DNA of 50,610 bases. Origin: an endosymbiont of Lamellibrachia barhami. Its GTDB lineage: Bacteria > Pseudomonadota > Gammaproteobacteria > Chromatiales > Chromatiaceae. The position numbers and the translations under genes are program-made. How positions within the stretch are numbered: position 1 is the first letter of the stretch; each line of letters starts with the position of its first letter. The stretch lies in assembly GCF_011947365.2 (NCBI RefSeq), contig NZ_JAAVSH020000001.1:3798431-3849040 (forward strand). Direction: 5' to 3'. Below are positions 36,379-44,397 of the stretch, in pieces. Below the pieces are notes generated by a model. The model had not been told where the DNA came from. It made no database searches and was given only the letters and a program-made list of their open reading frames with translations.

Positions 36379-38286
36379 TTAGCCGATTTCGGACTGCGCG
36401 GTTTCGAGCGCCTCGCCCGCCTCCAGCCATGCCTCTTCGGTGTCTGATAACAACGCATCGACCTCCGCCTTCTCCGCCAGCCGTCTGCGCATCTCATCCT
36501 TGCGATCATCCTGATAGAGTCCCGTATCGGCCAGAATCTCTTCCAAATCCTGTTGTTGTTGCTGACAACGCTCCATCTCCGTTTCGAGTTTTTTCAGCCT
36601 GTTGCGCAAGGGCTTTAGCTGCCTGCGCAACTCCGCCTCCTGTCGCTTGCGGTCCCGGCGTGTTTTGGCGGTATGCTCGCCATCCGCCAGCTGTTTTTCA
36701 CTGCCGTTGGTCTGACGCCGCTGTTCCAACAACCAGGCCGGGTAGTCATCCAGATCACCGGCGAACTCCTCCACCCGTCCACCATGCACCAGCCAGAGCT
36801 GGTCGGTGGTGATGCGCAGCAGATGGCGGTCATGCGAGACGATCACCATCGCGCCAACAAACTCCTGCAGCGCCAAGCCCAGTGCATGACGCATCTCCAG
36901 ATCGAGATGGTTGGTCGGCTCATCGAGCAGCAGCAGGTTGGGGCGCTGATAGACCAGCAATGCCAGCACCAGGCGCGCCTTCTCGCCGCCGGAAAAGGGC
37001 GCCACCTTCTCCATGGCGCGATCCCCCCGAAAACCGAAACCGCCAACAAAATCCCGCAGACGCTGCTCAGATGCCAGTGGGTCGAGCCGCTCCAGGTGCA
37101 ACAGTGGACTCGCCTCAGGGTCTAGCTGTTCGACCTGGTGCTGGGCGAAATAGCCGATACGCAAATCCTGAGCAGGATGCCTGCCCCCCGCCAGCGGTTC
37201 GAGTGACCCGGCAAGCAGTTTGATCAGGGTGGATTTACCTGCCCCATTGGGACCCAGCAGGCCAATGCGGTCGCCAGGCTCGATCAACACGGTGGCCTTG
37301 CTGAATACCGGCGACGCATCATAACCCCCATCCACCTGCTCCAGCTGCAACAGCGGATGCGGATTCTTCTCCGGCTCAAGGAAGCTGAAATGAAACTGCG
37401 AGTCGACGTGGGCCGGCGCAATCAGTTCCATTCGCTCCAGCGCCTTCAGCCGGCTCTGGGCCTGGCGGGCCTTGGTTGCCTTGGCCCGGAACCGATCCAC
37501 ATAACTGCGAATATGGGCCACCTCCCGCTGCTGCTTTTCGTACTCCACCTGCTGGTTTGCCAGCCGGGCGGCCCGGGTCTGCTCAAAGGTGGCGTAGTTG
37601 CCGGTATAGAGCGCTGCCTGTTGTTGTTCGATGTGGACGATGTGGTCCGCCACCCGGTCGAGAAAATCCCGATCATGGGAGATCAGCAGCAAGGTGCCGG
37701 GATAGCTGCGCAGCCACTCCTCCAACCAGATCACCGCATCCAGATCCAGATGGTTGGTCGGCTCGTCCAACAGCAGCAGATCCGAGCGGCACATCAACGC
37801 CTGCGCCAGATTGAGACGCATCCGCCAGCCACCGGAGAAGCTGTTGACGGGGCGCTCCTCCTCGGCTGCGGTGAAACCGAGTCCGTGCATCAACTGTCCG
37901 GCCCGGCTGCGGGCGGTATATCCGCCTATCGCATGCAGCAGCTCATGCAGCCGCGCCTGGGCGCCACCATCGGCGGCTGATTCGGCCTCTGCCAATGCCT
38001 GCTCACATTTGCGCAGCTCACTGTCTCCGTCGATGACATACTCGATGGCAGGCCGGGCCAAAGAGGGTGTCTCCTGGGCAACATGGGCGATCTCCAGCTT
38101 GGGAGGCAGATGCAATTCACCCCCATCCGCCTGCAGTTGACCCAGGACCAGGCTGAACAGGCTCGATTTACCCGTGCCGTTACCACCCGTGATACCGGTT
38201 TTCCATCCAGTGTGAAGCGTAAACGAAGCATTCTCAAACAACAGTTTGATGCCACGACGCAGACTCAGTTTTTCAAAGCGCAACAT
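36379..38286 (-). CDS. ABC-F family ATPase (YheS-like)
   Basis: A 635-residue soluble protein with two ABC domains and no membrane segments, the ABC-F layout of translation factors (E. coli YheS has 637). Domain 1 has Walker A GGNGTGKSS, signature NSFSGGWRMRLNLAQ and Walker B LLLLDEPTNHLDLDAV. Domain 2 has GPNGAGKST, PFSGGEKARLVLAL and LLLLDEPTNHLDLEM. The linker between them (about 240-300) is the charged P-site interaction motif, and the C-terminus from about 530 is a long Arg/Glu/Gln coiled coil. ABC-F proteins rescue or tune ribosomes with particular peptides or antibiotics. YheS is the closest by length and C-terminal coil; Uup is the alternative. Confidence 0.9.
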   Translation of the reverse strand: MLRFEKLSLRRGIKLLFENASFTLHTGWKTGITGGNGTGKSSLFSLVLGQLQADGGELHLPPKLEIAHVAQETPSLARPAIEYVIDGDSELRKCEQALAEAESAADGGAQARLHELLHAIGGYTARSRAGQLMHGLGFTAAEEERPVNSFSGGWRMRLNLAQALMCRSDLLLLDEPTNHLDLDAVIWLEEWLRSYPGTLLLISHDRDFLDRVADHIVHIEQQQAALYTGNYATFEQTRAARLANQQVEYEKQQREVAHIRSYVDRFRAKATKARQAQSRLKALERMELIAPAHVDSQFHFSFLEPEKNPHPLLQLEQVDGGYDASPVFSKATVLIEPGDRIGLLGPNGAGKSTLIKLLAGSLEPLAGGRHPAQDLRIGYFAQHQVEQLDPEASPLLHLERLDPLASEQRLRDFVGGFGFRGDRAMEKVAPFSGGEKARLVLALLVYQRPNLLLLDEPTNHLDLEMRHALGLALQEFVGAMVIVSHDRHLLRITTDQLWLVHGGRVEEFAGDLDDYPAWLLEQRRQTNGSEKQLADGEHTAKTRRDRKRQEAELRRQLKPLRNRLKKLETEMERCQQQQQDLEEILADTGLYQDDRKDEMRRRLAEKAEVDALLSDTEEAWLEAGEALETAQSEIG

Positions 38287-38319
38287 GGATCCGGAGTTTA
38301 CCAGAGAATCTTAGCCCCA

Positions 38320-38331
38320 GGGGTCGGAGTC
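38320..38331. repeat. Single GGGGTCGGAGTC arm
   Basis: GGGGTCGGAGTC occurs once, without a complementary arm nearby, in the gap between the ABC-F gene and comM. It looks like the relic of the long inverted repeat seen at 19830 and 22643. Confidence 0.6.
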
Positions 38332-38422
38332 GAGAGTGAGCATGCTGGGGAGTGGCATGAAGAGAGATAGCCGCGATGCGGGCAGGGTTGCTGCCTAGCC
38401 TAGCAGGGTCGCCCCCTCCCCC

Positions 38423-39949
38423 CTACTTTGGGGTAGCGCCAGGCAGCGCGCGGTCAAAACGCCGTAATCCAATCGCTTCACTCAGGTGAACCAACTGGAT
38501 CTGCGCCTCCCCCTCCAGATCAGCGATGGTGCGGGCCACTTTCAAAATCCGGTGGTAGGCTCGCATGGAGAGTCCCAATCGCTCCATGGCGCGTTGTAAC
38601 AGCTGCCGACCCGCCTCGTCCAGTGGAGCAAAACGATCCACCGCCACACCCTCCAGCGCCCGATTGGGTTTGCCTTGGCGCGCCTGTTGCAACTGCCGCG
38701 CCGCCACCACTCTGCGCCGTACCTGGGCACTCGATTCCGCCGCAGACGCCTGCGGTCGGGTGATCAGTTGAATATCCTGCCGGGGCACCTCCACATGCAT
38801 ATCGATGCGGTCGAGCAGGGGACCGGAGATACGCCCACGATAGCGGGCGATCTGTTCACTGCTGCAGCGGCAGCGGCTGGTGCCATCGCCAAGATGGCCG
38901 CAGGGACAGGGGTTCATCGCCGCAACCAGTTGGAAATGGGCAGGATACTCCGCTTGGCAACTGGCCCGCGAGATGGTGATCTGTCCCGTCTCCATCGGCT
39001 CCCGCAGCACCTCCAGCACCCGCCGCTCAAATTCCGGCAGCTCATCCAGAAAGAGTACACCGTGATGTGCCAGGGAGATCTCCCCCGGCTTGGGATTGCC
39101 TCCACCCCCCACCAGAGCCACCGCAGATGCAGTGTGGTGAGGTGCGCGAAACGGGCGCTGCCGCCACCGGGCCACCTCCAGCGTCCGGCCTGCCACGGAT
39201 CGAATGGCCGCACTCTCCAGTGCCTCGCTCTCGGTCATCTCCGGCAGGATGCCAGGCAGACGGGTCGCCAACATCGATTTGCCGGTTCCCGGCGGGCCGA
39301 GATAGAGCAGCGAATGGGCGCCAGCCGCTGCGATCTCCAGGGCACGGCGGGCCTGGTGCTGTCCCTTGACATCCGCAAGGTCAGGCAGAGTGTCCACTAT
39401 TGGCGTTTCATTGCCGGCCTCCCAGTGCGGAATCTTCTCCCGCCCATCCAGATGGGCGCAGACCTCCAGCAGGTGGGTCGCAGGGAGTGCCTGCCCACCC
39501 TGCACCAATGCCGCCTCAGCGATATTCTCCTGGGGCAGGATCAGACCGCGTCCGGCATCTCTGGCGGCCAGCGCCACCGGCAACACCCCTTTTATCGGCC
39601 TTAGCGCCCCGGAAAGTGCCAATTCACCGACAAACTCGTAATGATCGAGCCCTTCCAGCGACAACTGGCCCGAGGCGGCCAGGATCCCCAGCGCAATGGG
39701 CAGGTCGAAACGACCGCCCTCTTTGGACAGATCAGCAGGGGCCAGATTGATAATGATACGCCGGGCCGGAAACTCGAAATGGCTGTTGAGCAGCGCCCCG
39801 CGCACGCGGTCCTTGCTCTCCCGAACCGCCAGTTCAGGCAGGCCTACGATGGAGAGGCTGGGTAGACCGTTGGCGAGATGCACCTCGACGGTGACGAGCG
39901 GCGCCTTGATGCCCTCACGGGCGCGGCAATAGAGGATTGCGAGTGACAT
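38423..39949 (-). CDS. comM: ComM/YifB AAA+ ATPase
   Basis: A 508-residue protein of the ComM (YifB, Mg-chelatase-like) family. The N-terminal Lon-like domain (LAILYCRAREGIKAPLVTVE) precedes an AAA+ core with Walker A GPPGTGKSMLATRL, a Walker B-like GVLFLDELPEF and the cysteine-rich insert PCPCGHLGDGTSRCRCS. The C-terminus is a Mg-chelatase-type helical domain. ComM is a DNA helicase that drives branch migration during natural transformation. The neighbouring ubiK is the usual partner. Its presence is compatible with transformability but does not prove it, since most gammaproteobacteria keep the gene. Confidence 0.93.
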   Translation of the reverse strand: MSLAILYCRAREGIKAPLVTVEVHLANGLPSLSIVGLPELAVRESKDRVRGALLNSHFEFPARRIIINLAPADLSKEGGRFDLPIALGILAASGQLSLEGLDHYEFVGELALSGALRPIKGVLPVALAARDAGRGLILPQENIAEAALVQGGQALPATHLLEVCAHLDGREKIPHWEAGNETPIVDTLPDLADVKGQHQARRALEIAAAGAHSLLYLGPPGTGKSMLATRLPGILPEMTESEALESAAIRSVAGRTLEVARWRQRPFRAPHHTASAVALVGGGGNPKPGEISLAHHGVLFLDELPEFERRVLEVLREPMETGQITISRASCQAEYPAHFQLVAAMNPCPCGHLGDGTSRCRCSSEQIARYRGRISGPLLDRIDMHVEVPRQDIQLITRPQASAAESSAQVRRRVVAARQLQQARQGKPNRALEGVAVDRFAPLDEAGRQLLQRAMERLGLSMRAYHRILKVARTIADLEGEAQIQLVHLSEAIGLRRFDRALPGATPK

Positions 39950-40008
39950 GGATGCCTTCCCTGGTATGCCGGTTAATTATTGAAGGGTAATCGATCCTGA
40001 AGCACCTA

Positions 40009-40148
40009 ACTAGTGTCCAGCCGGAAACCCACATCTAACCACAAAGGACACGAAGAGCGCGAAGGTAAAAGATTGATTAACGATGAACTTTCTTCGTGTT
40101 CTTCGTGCGCTTCGTGGTGAAAACAGTGTCTCCGGACGGGCACTAACT
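40009..40148. mobile_element. MITE-like element, copy 2, with terminal inverted repeats
   Basis: About 140 bases. The left end ACTAGTGTCCAGCCGGAAAC and the complement of the right end (GTTAGTGCCCGTCCGGAGAC) are similar over about 20 bases, so it has imperfect terminal inverted repeats. The interior is a second palindrome (ACCACAAAGGACACGAAG against CTTCGTGCGCTTCGTGGT). No transposase is encoded. It shares sequence with the copy at 31655-31776. Confidence 0.75.
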
Positions 40149-40156
40149 AATAGTAG

Positions 40157-40182
40157 GCCGGTTCAAGCGTAGCGGAACCGGC
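40157..40182. repeat. 26-nt palindromic element, GCCGGTTC stem
   Basis: Arms GCCGGTTC and GAACCGGC around AAGCGTAGCG, the inverse orientation of the copy at 15575, nine bases after the MITE. Confidence 0.85.
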
Positions 40183-40270
40183 AACCACGCATGGCCAGCC
40201 AGCCAAAACCGCCCAATCCGCTACGCTTGATCGTGCCTACGCTTTGGTGGGTTAACGGGCAGGGACTATT

Positions 40271-40516
40271 TCAGGCGTCCTTTGCTTCCAGCTCCCGGAC
40301 GATTGTCTCCAGCCGATCGAGTTTCTCTCTGGTACGGATCAGCACAGCGCTCTGCACATCAAACTCCTCCCTTGTCACCAGATCGAGTTTGGCAAGTCCG
40401 GCTTCCAGGCTGGCACGCAGATTCTTCTTCAGATCATCCTGCAGGATCTGGATACTGCCCGGCACACTTCCGGCAAGCCGGTCGGCCAGATCATCAATGA
40501 ATTTCGGGTCAAGCAT
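40271..40516 (-). CDS. ubiK: Ubiquinone biosynthesis accessory factor UbiK
   Basis: An 81-residue protein of the BMFP/YqiC family. It starts MLDPKFIDDLADRLAGSVPG, runs through an amphipathic helix that binds membranes, and ends in a C-terminal coiled coil (LDRLETIVRELEAKDA) that trimerises. UbiK binds UbiJ and is needed for efficient aerobic ubiquinone synthesis. Adjacent comM and, further on, glnK-amtB are the usual neighbours; here the receptor-kinase operon intervenes. Confidence 0.93.
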   Translation of the reverse strand: MLDPKFIDDLADRLAGSVPGSIQILQDDLKKNLRASLEAGLAKLDLVTREEFDVQSAVLIRTREKLDRLETIVRELEAKDA

Positions 40517-40602
40517 AAAAGCACCTTAACGGGCAGTCAGGCGCTTGTCCAGCTTGGTTCAGCATATTGAAAAGTGAGTCATTATGGAAATGTAGCGTCT
40601 TG

Positions 40603-43443
40603 TCAGGCACCGACCAGCTCCAGCAACTCGCTGCTCAATGCTGAACAGACGGCCTCAAATTCTGTATCGAGCCGTTTCAATAAAAAGCTGGCGGTTTCCG
40701 TGCGTCCCTCTCTACCCAGAGTTTCCAGTTCCCGGCAGACCTTGGCCAATTGCGCTGCGCCCAGGTTGGCGCTACTCGACTTCAGGCTGTGGGCGGCCTC
40801 CAGCAAGGCAGTGGCATCACCTTGAGTAACCGCCTTGTGGACAGATTCCAGCAGGCCAGGCGAACTTTCGAGGTAAATATTGATCACCTTGCCCAGGATG
40901 CTGGGTAGCCCGGGTCGTTGCAGCGCACGGAGATTATCCAATGGTCTCCTCTGCAATACAGCTTCAACCTCATCGGGCGCACCCGTGTTACTGGGAACTG
41001 ATTTGGTTTCCGCTACAGGGTTTTCCGGGTCGATATCCAGCCAGCGTGTCAGGATGGCCCGCAACTGTTGCTGCTCGAAGGGTTTACTCATGTACTCGTC
41101 CATCCCGGCAGCTTGGCACTGATCCTGTATCCCTTTCTGCACATTGGCTGTCAGCGCAACAATGGGCAGATGCCTCTTCTCTGTATCTGCTTTTCCCTGT
41201 TGACGTATCTCGGATGCTGCACTAAAACCATCCTTGACCGGCATATGACAGTCCAGCAGGATCAGGTCAAAGTCCGTGTTCAGCGTGGCATCTACAGCCT
41301 CCTGTCCATTCGATGCCACAGTTACCTGGCAGCCCATCAGCTCCAGCATCCCTTTGGCCACCTCCTGATTAACCGTATTGTCTTCGGCCAACAGGATTCG
41401 GGCGTTAAACAGGGCTGCATCCGTCTGTTTGGTGTTGCCGGACTCCGCATCATCGGCTGGGCGCGCAGGTGCGTTCATGACAGCAGTCAGACAGTTGAAC
41501 AGCGCTTCCTGTCTGACGGGTTTGTTCAGATAGCGGTGGATGCCTACATCCACTGCCCTGGCGGCCTCTTCATCAAAAGCGGCCGAGCTGAGCATAACCA
41601 TGTGAAGTGCCGGAATCGTCGGATCCGCCTGTATGCGGCGCGCCAATTCGATGCCATCCATATTCGGCATATGCCAGTCCAGCAGAATCATGTCGTAGCT
41701 TTCCTCTCTTTCTGCCGCCTGCTGCAGCATCTCCAGAGCCTTTATCCCGTTATCCGCACTGCCGTTGAGCATCCCCCAGTTGATGATCTGATTGTGCAGG
41801 ATCTCCCGGTTGGTGGCATTGTCGTCCACGATCAACACCCGTTTACCTCTCAGTTCCCGGGTAAATTGCGGGCTCTCTTCCACCACTTCAGAACGTATCA
41901 GGGGCAGGGTAAACCGGAAGGTTGAGCCTCTACCCAGTTCACTCTCCACCTCCAGAGCGCCACCCAACAGTGTGACCAACCGGTGGGAGATGGCCAGACC
42001 AAGGCCAGTGCCACCAAAGTGCCGGGTGGTGGAACTATCCGCCTGGGAGAACGCATCAAATATCCCTGCCTGTTGCTCCCTGGTCATGCCGATGCCGGTG
42101 TCCGACACCTCAAAACGAAACCCCACCTTGTCATCTGTTTCATAGGTAATGTTCGTGCGCACCACCACTTCACCCACCTCAGTGAATTTGATGGCATTGC
42201 CGATCAGGTTCACCAACACCTGACGCAACCGATTCTCATCGCTTTTCACCATGAGCACCGGTTCGAGGGGCATCACCGGGGTCAGGTCGAGCCCTTTGTT
42301 GTGGGCACGTTCCGCCAGCAGCTCGGCAGTATCTTCCAGCAGGTTACGCAGATTGAAATCGTGGCTCTCCAGTTCCAGCTTGCCGGCTTCGATCTTGGAG
42401 AAGTCGAGGATGTCGTTAATGATCACCAGCAGCGAATCGCCTGATCGCCGAATGGTCTCAGCGAAGTGGCGCTGGCGGTCGTTCAGCTCACCTCCCAGCA
42501 GCAGTTCGGTCATGCCCAGCACGCCGTTCATCGGGGTGCGGATCTCGTGACTCATGGTGGCGAGGAACTCGCTCTTGGCCTGGCTGGCGGCCTCGGCCCC
42601 CTCTTTTGCTATCAATAGCGCTTTAGTGCGCTCCTCCACCCGCTGTTCAAGTGTCTGCTGGTACGCTTCAACCTCTTTTCGGGAGCGAGTCAGCTGTTTA
42701 ACCATGCGGTTGAAGTTGTCCGCCAAGTGGTTCAATTCACCACCTGCCGTTACTGCCACCTGTTCATTCAGATATCCATCGGCTATCTCCTGAGTGGCTT
42801 GCACCAACTGAGCGACAGGACGGGTAATTCTTCGGGTGAGCAGCAGTGTCAGGAGGATTGCCACACCGACAATCAGCATAGTCACCCATATCGCTGACCA
42901 GAGAGCCTCTGTTGCCTGTTGCCGCATCAGATCAGTATTGACTACCAAGCGTACATAGCCCAGGAGTTCCCGCTTGGGGGACTTGGCTTCATCCTCCGTT
43001 AGAAATGCATCCAGTTCTGTGTTCTGTGTACTCATCACCGGTAAAAGGATCTTGATATACCTTCCATCAGTACTGGATACGCCCGTATCTTTGCCGTTTT
43101 GGCCGTCAACCTGCCAATCAGGGAATACCTCATGGGACGGATCCAACCACTTTTCTGCCAGTACCGTTTTATTCGGGCGCAACAGCCCCAGGTAGGTTGT
43201 CTCTTCATCACTTACGCTGGTGAGGATGGTTTTGAGGGTCTCTTCATCTTCAGCAAACAGGGCGTATTCGCTGAATTTGGCGATCAGTTCCACCGTCTCC
43301 ATACCATGCGCCACCAGTGCTTCGAGACGGCTATGCTGCCCTCGCTCGACCTCATAGATTGTGACTGCCATAGCGGTAAGAAGCACCAGCAGGATCGAGA
43401 GCAGGTTGAATTTCGTTGTCAGACCAAAGCCTTTAGACTGCAT
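40603..43443 (-). CDS. Hybrid sensor histidine kinase with two receivers and Hpt domain
   Basis: A 946-residue membrane kinase with a full phosphorelay. Membrane helices at about 11-30 and 182-203 flank a 150-residue periplasmic sensor, followed by HAMP (204-255) and a coiled coil. The HisKA acceptor His299 lies in [20 protein letters not shown] and the HATPase has [15 protein letters not shown] and [11 protein letters not shown]. Receiver 1 ([23 protein letters not shown]) and receiver 2 ([24 protein letters not shown]) follow, then a C-terminal Hpt with [13 protein letters not shown]. The architecture is BarA-like. It lies 15 bases after the periplasmic binding protein gene, and a soluble output regulator is not adjacent. 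The ligand is unknown; the co-transcribed binding protein is the natural candidate sensor partner. Confidence 0.92.
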   Translation of the reverse strand: MQSKGFGLTTKFNLLSILLVLLTAMAVTIYEVERGQHSRLEALVAHGMETVELIAKFSEYALFAEDEETLKTILTSVSDEETTYLGLLRPNKTVLAEKWLDPSHEVFPDWQVDGQNGKDTGVSSTDGRYIKILLPVMSTQNTELDAFLTEDEAKSPKRELLGYVRLVVNTDLMRQQATEALWSAIWVTMLIVGVAILLTLLLTRRITRPVAQLVQATQEIADGYLNEQVAVTAGGELNHLADNFNRMVKQLTRSRKEVEAYQQTLEQRVEERTKALLIAKEGAEAASQAKSEFLATMSHEIRTPMNGVLGMTELLLGGELNDRQRHFAETIRRSGDSLLVIINDILDFSKIEAGKLELESHDFNLRNLLEDTAELLAERAHNKGLDLTPVMPLEPVLMVKSDENRLRQVLVNLIGNAIKFTEVGEVVVRTNITYETDDKVGFRFEVSDTGIGMTREQQAGIFDAFSQADSSTTRHFGGTGLGLAISHRLVTLLGGALEVESELGRGSTFRFTLPLIRSEVVEESPQFTRELRGKRVLIVDDNATNREILHNQIINWGMLNGSADNGIKALEMLQQAAEREESYDMILLDWHMPNMDGIELARRIQADPTIPALHMVMLSSAAFDEEAARAVDVGIHRYLNKPVRQEALFNCLTAVMNAPARPADDAESGNTKQTDAALFNARILLAEDNTVNQEVAKGMLELMGCQVTVASNGQEAVDATLNTDFDLILLDCHMPVKDGFSAASEIRQQGKADTEKRHLPIVALTANVQKGIQDQCQAAGMDEYMSKPFEQQQLRAILTRWLDIDPENPVAETKSVPSNTGAPDEVEAVLQRRPLDNLRALQRPGLPSILGKVINIYLESSPGLLESVHKAVTQGDATALLEAAHSLKSSSANLGAAQLAKVCRELETLGREGRTETASFLLKRLDTEFEAVCSALSSELLELVGA

Positions 43444-43458
43444 CGCCGATTCCCTCCA

Positions 43459-44364
43459 TTATTTGTAAACCTTGGAAGCCCCATCAATCAATGCCTGACT
43501 GATTTCCAGTTTCATATGCTTTGCCGTCTTCAGGTTGAGCAGGTAGAGTCGCTTGTCCGGCAACTGTGGTTTGATCATTTCGGCCTTTGTCCCATCGAGA
43601 ATCTTCAACGCGATAGCGGCACACTGCCGACCCAGTTCCAGATAGTCCCAATCGAGCGCGTAGAGTGCTCCAGCTTTGACCCAGGCACCCGAAAGCCCAA
43701 TAAAAGGGATACGGTTGCGAAACGAGAAGAGCAGTACTGCTTTAGCTGTTTTGCCGGAATAGACCGTTTTATCCGCAATCCCCAGGATGCTATCGGCATT
43801 GCGGCCCAACAACTTTAATGCCGATGGCAGCGCTTTGGCCGACTTTACCGGAACCGCAATGATCTCAAGACCCAATTTGGCCGCAGCAATCTTAGCTGCA
43901 TCCACCCAGTCCTGATTGCGCTGGGGGTCATAGAGAATCCCGACTCGCCTGGCATTTGGCAGAAATCGGCGATGCCATTCCAGCTGCTTCAGGGGTGAGG
44001 TCTTGAGCAGTACAGCAGTGGCATGGGATGAATCATTCAGCGATCTGTTGCTGAGAATCATGGTGGCCACTAACTCCCGGCCACCCAGTTTCGCAAGTGA
44101 CTCACGCACCGCCTTGGTGCCGAGGGCAAAGACCAGTGCCGGTGGTTGCAGCACATTTTTACTGCCCCCTGAATCAGGCCGGACGAACGCAACTCCCGGA
44201 CGGGACTGCTTGAGCGATGCTTTAAAACTCTCCACCGTCTGCAGGTAGGGTTTTGCCGTCTGGCCACTCATGATGGCGATAACCGGCGCCTCCGTTCCCG
44301 AGGCGGGAACTGCCGTTATCATCAACAGCAGCAATAATGCCTTGAGTATACGTAGACGTCCCAT
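43459..44364 (-). CDS. Periplasmic ABC-type substrate-binding protein, no transporter partner
   Basis: A 301-residue protein of the ABC_sub_bind (PF04392-like) group: MGRLRILKALLLLLMITAVP forms a signal peptide, then APVIAIMSGQTAKPYLQTVE, the family-typical first strand, RRVGILYDPQRNQDW and SILGIADKTVYSGKTAKAV. The ATG at 44364 is chosen because the signal peptide begins there; an in-frame TTG at 44397 directly after the receptor stop is possible. No permease or ATPase is nearby. It sits between a TonB-dependent receptor and a hybrid kinase, so it may present a ligand to the kinase rather than feed a transporter. That role is inference; such trios occur in other marine gammaproteobacteria. 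Confidence 0.87.
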   Translation of the reverse strand: MGRLRILKALLLLLMITAVPASGTEAPVIAIMSGQTAKPYLQTVESFKASLKQSRPGVAFVRPDSGGSKNVLQPPALVFALGTKAVRESLAKLGGRELVATMILSNRSLNDSSHATAVLLKTSPLKQLEWHRRFLPNARRVGILYDPQRNQDWVDAAKIAAAKLGLEIIAVPVKSAKALPSALKLLGRNADSILGIADKTVYSGKTAKAVLLFSFRNRIPFIGLSGAWVKAGALYALDWDYLELGRQCAAIALKILDGTKAEMIKPQLPDKRLYLLNLKTAKHMKLEISQALIDGASKVYK

Positions 44365-44397
44365 GCCGGATGGTTGCACCAGATAGTCTGGAATCAA

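Larger units (their letters stand above)
39950..40270. other. Repeat-filled gap between comM and ubiK
   Basis: 321 bases with no gene. It contains MITE-like copy 2 (40009-40148), a 26-nt palindrome (40157-40182) and a degenerate further palindrome at about 40219-40248 (CCGCTACGCTTGATC). About 60 bases next to comM look unique. Confidence 0.8.

Noticed and set aside
9513-40182. Interspersed short repeats as a CRISPR array
   Set aside because: Copies are kilobases apart, singly or in facing pairs, with no regular spacers and no cas genes.
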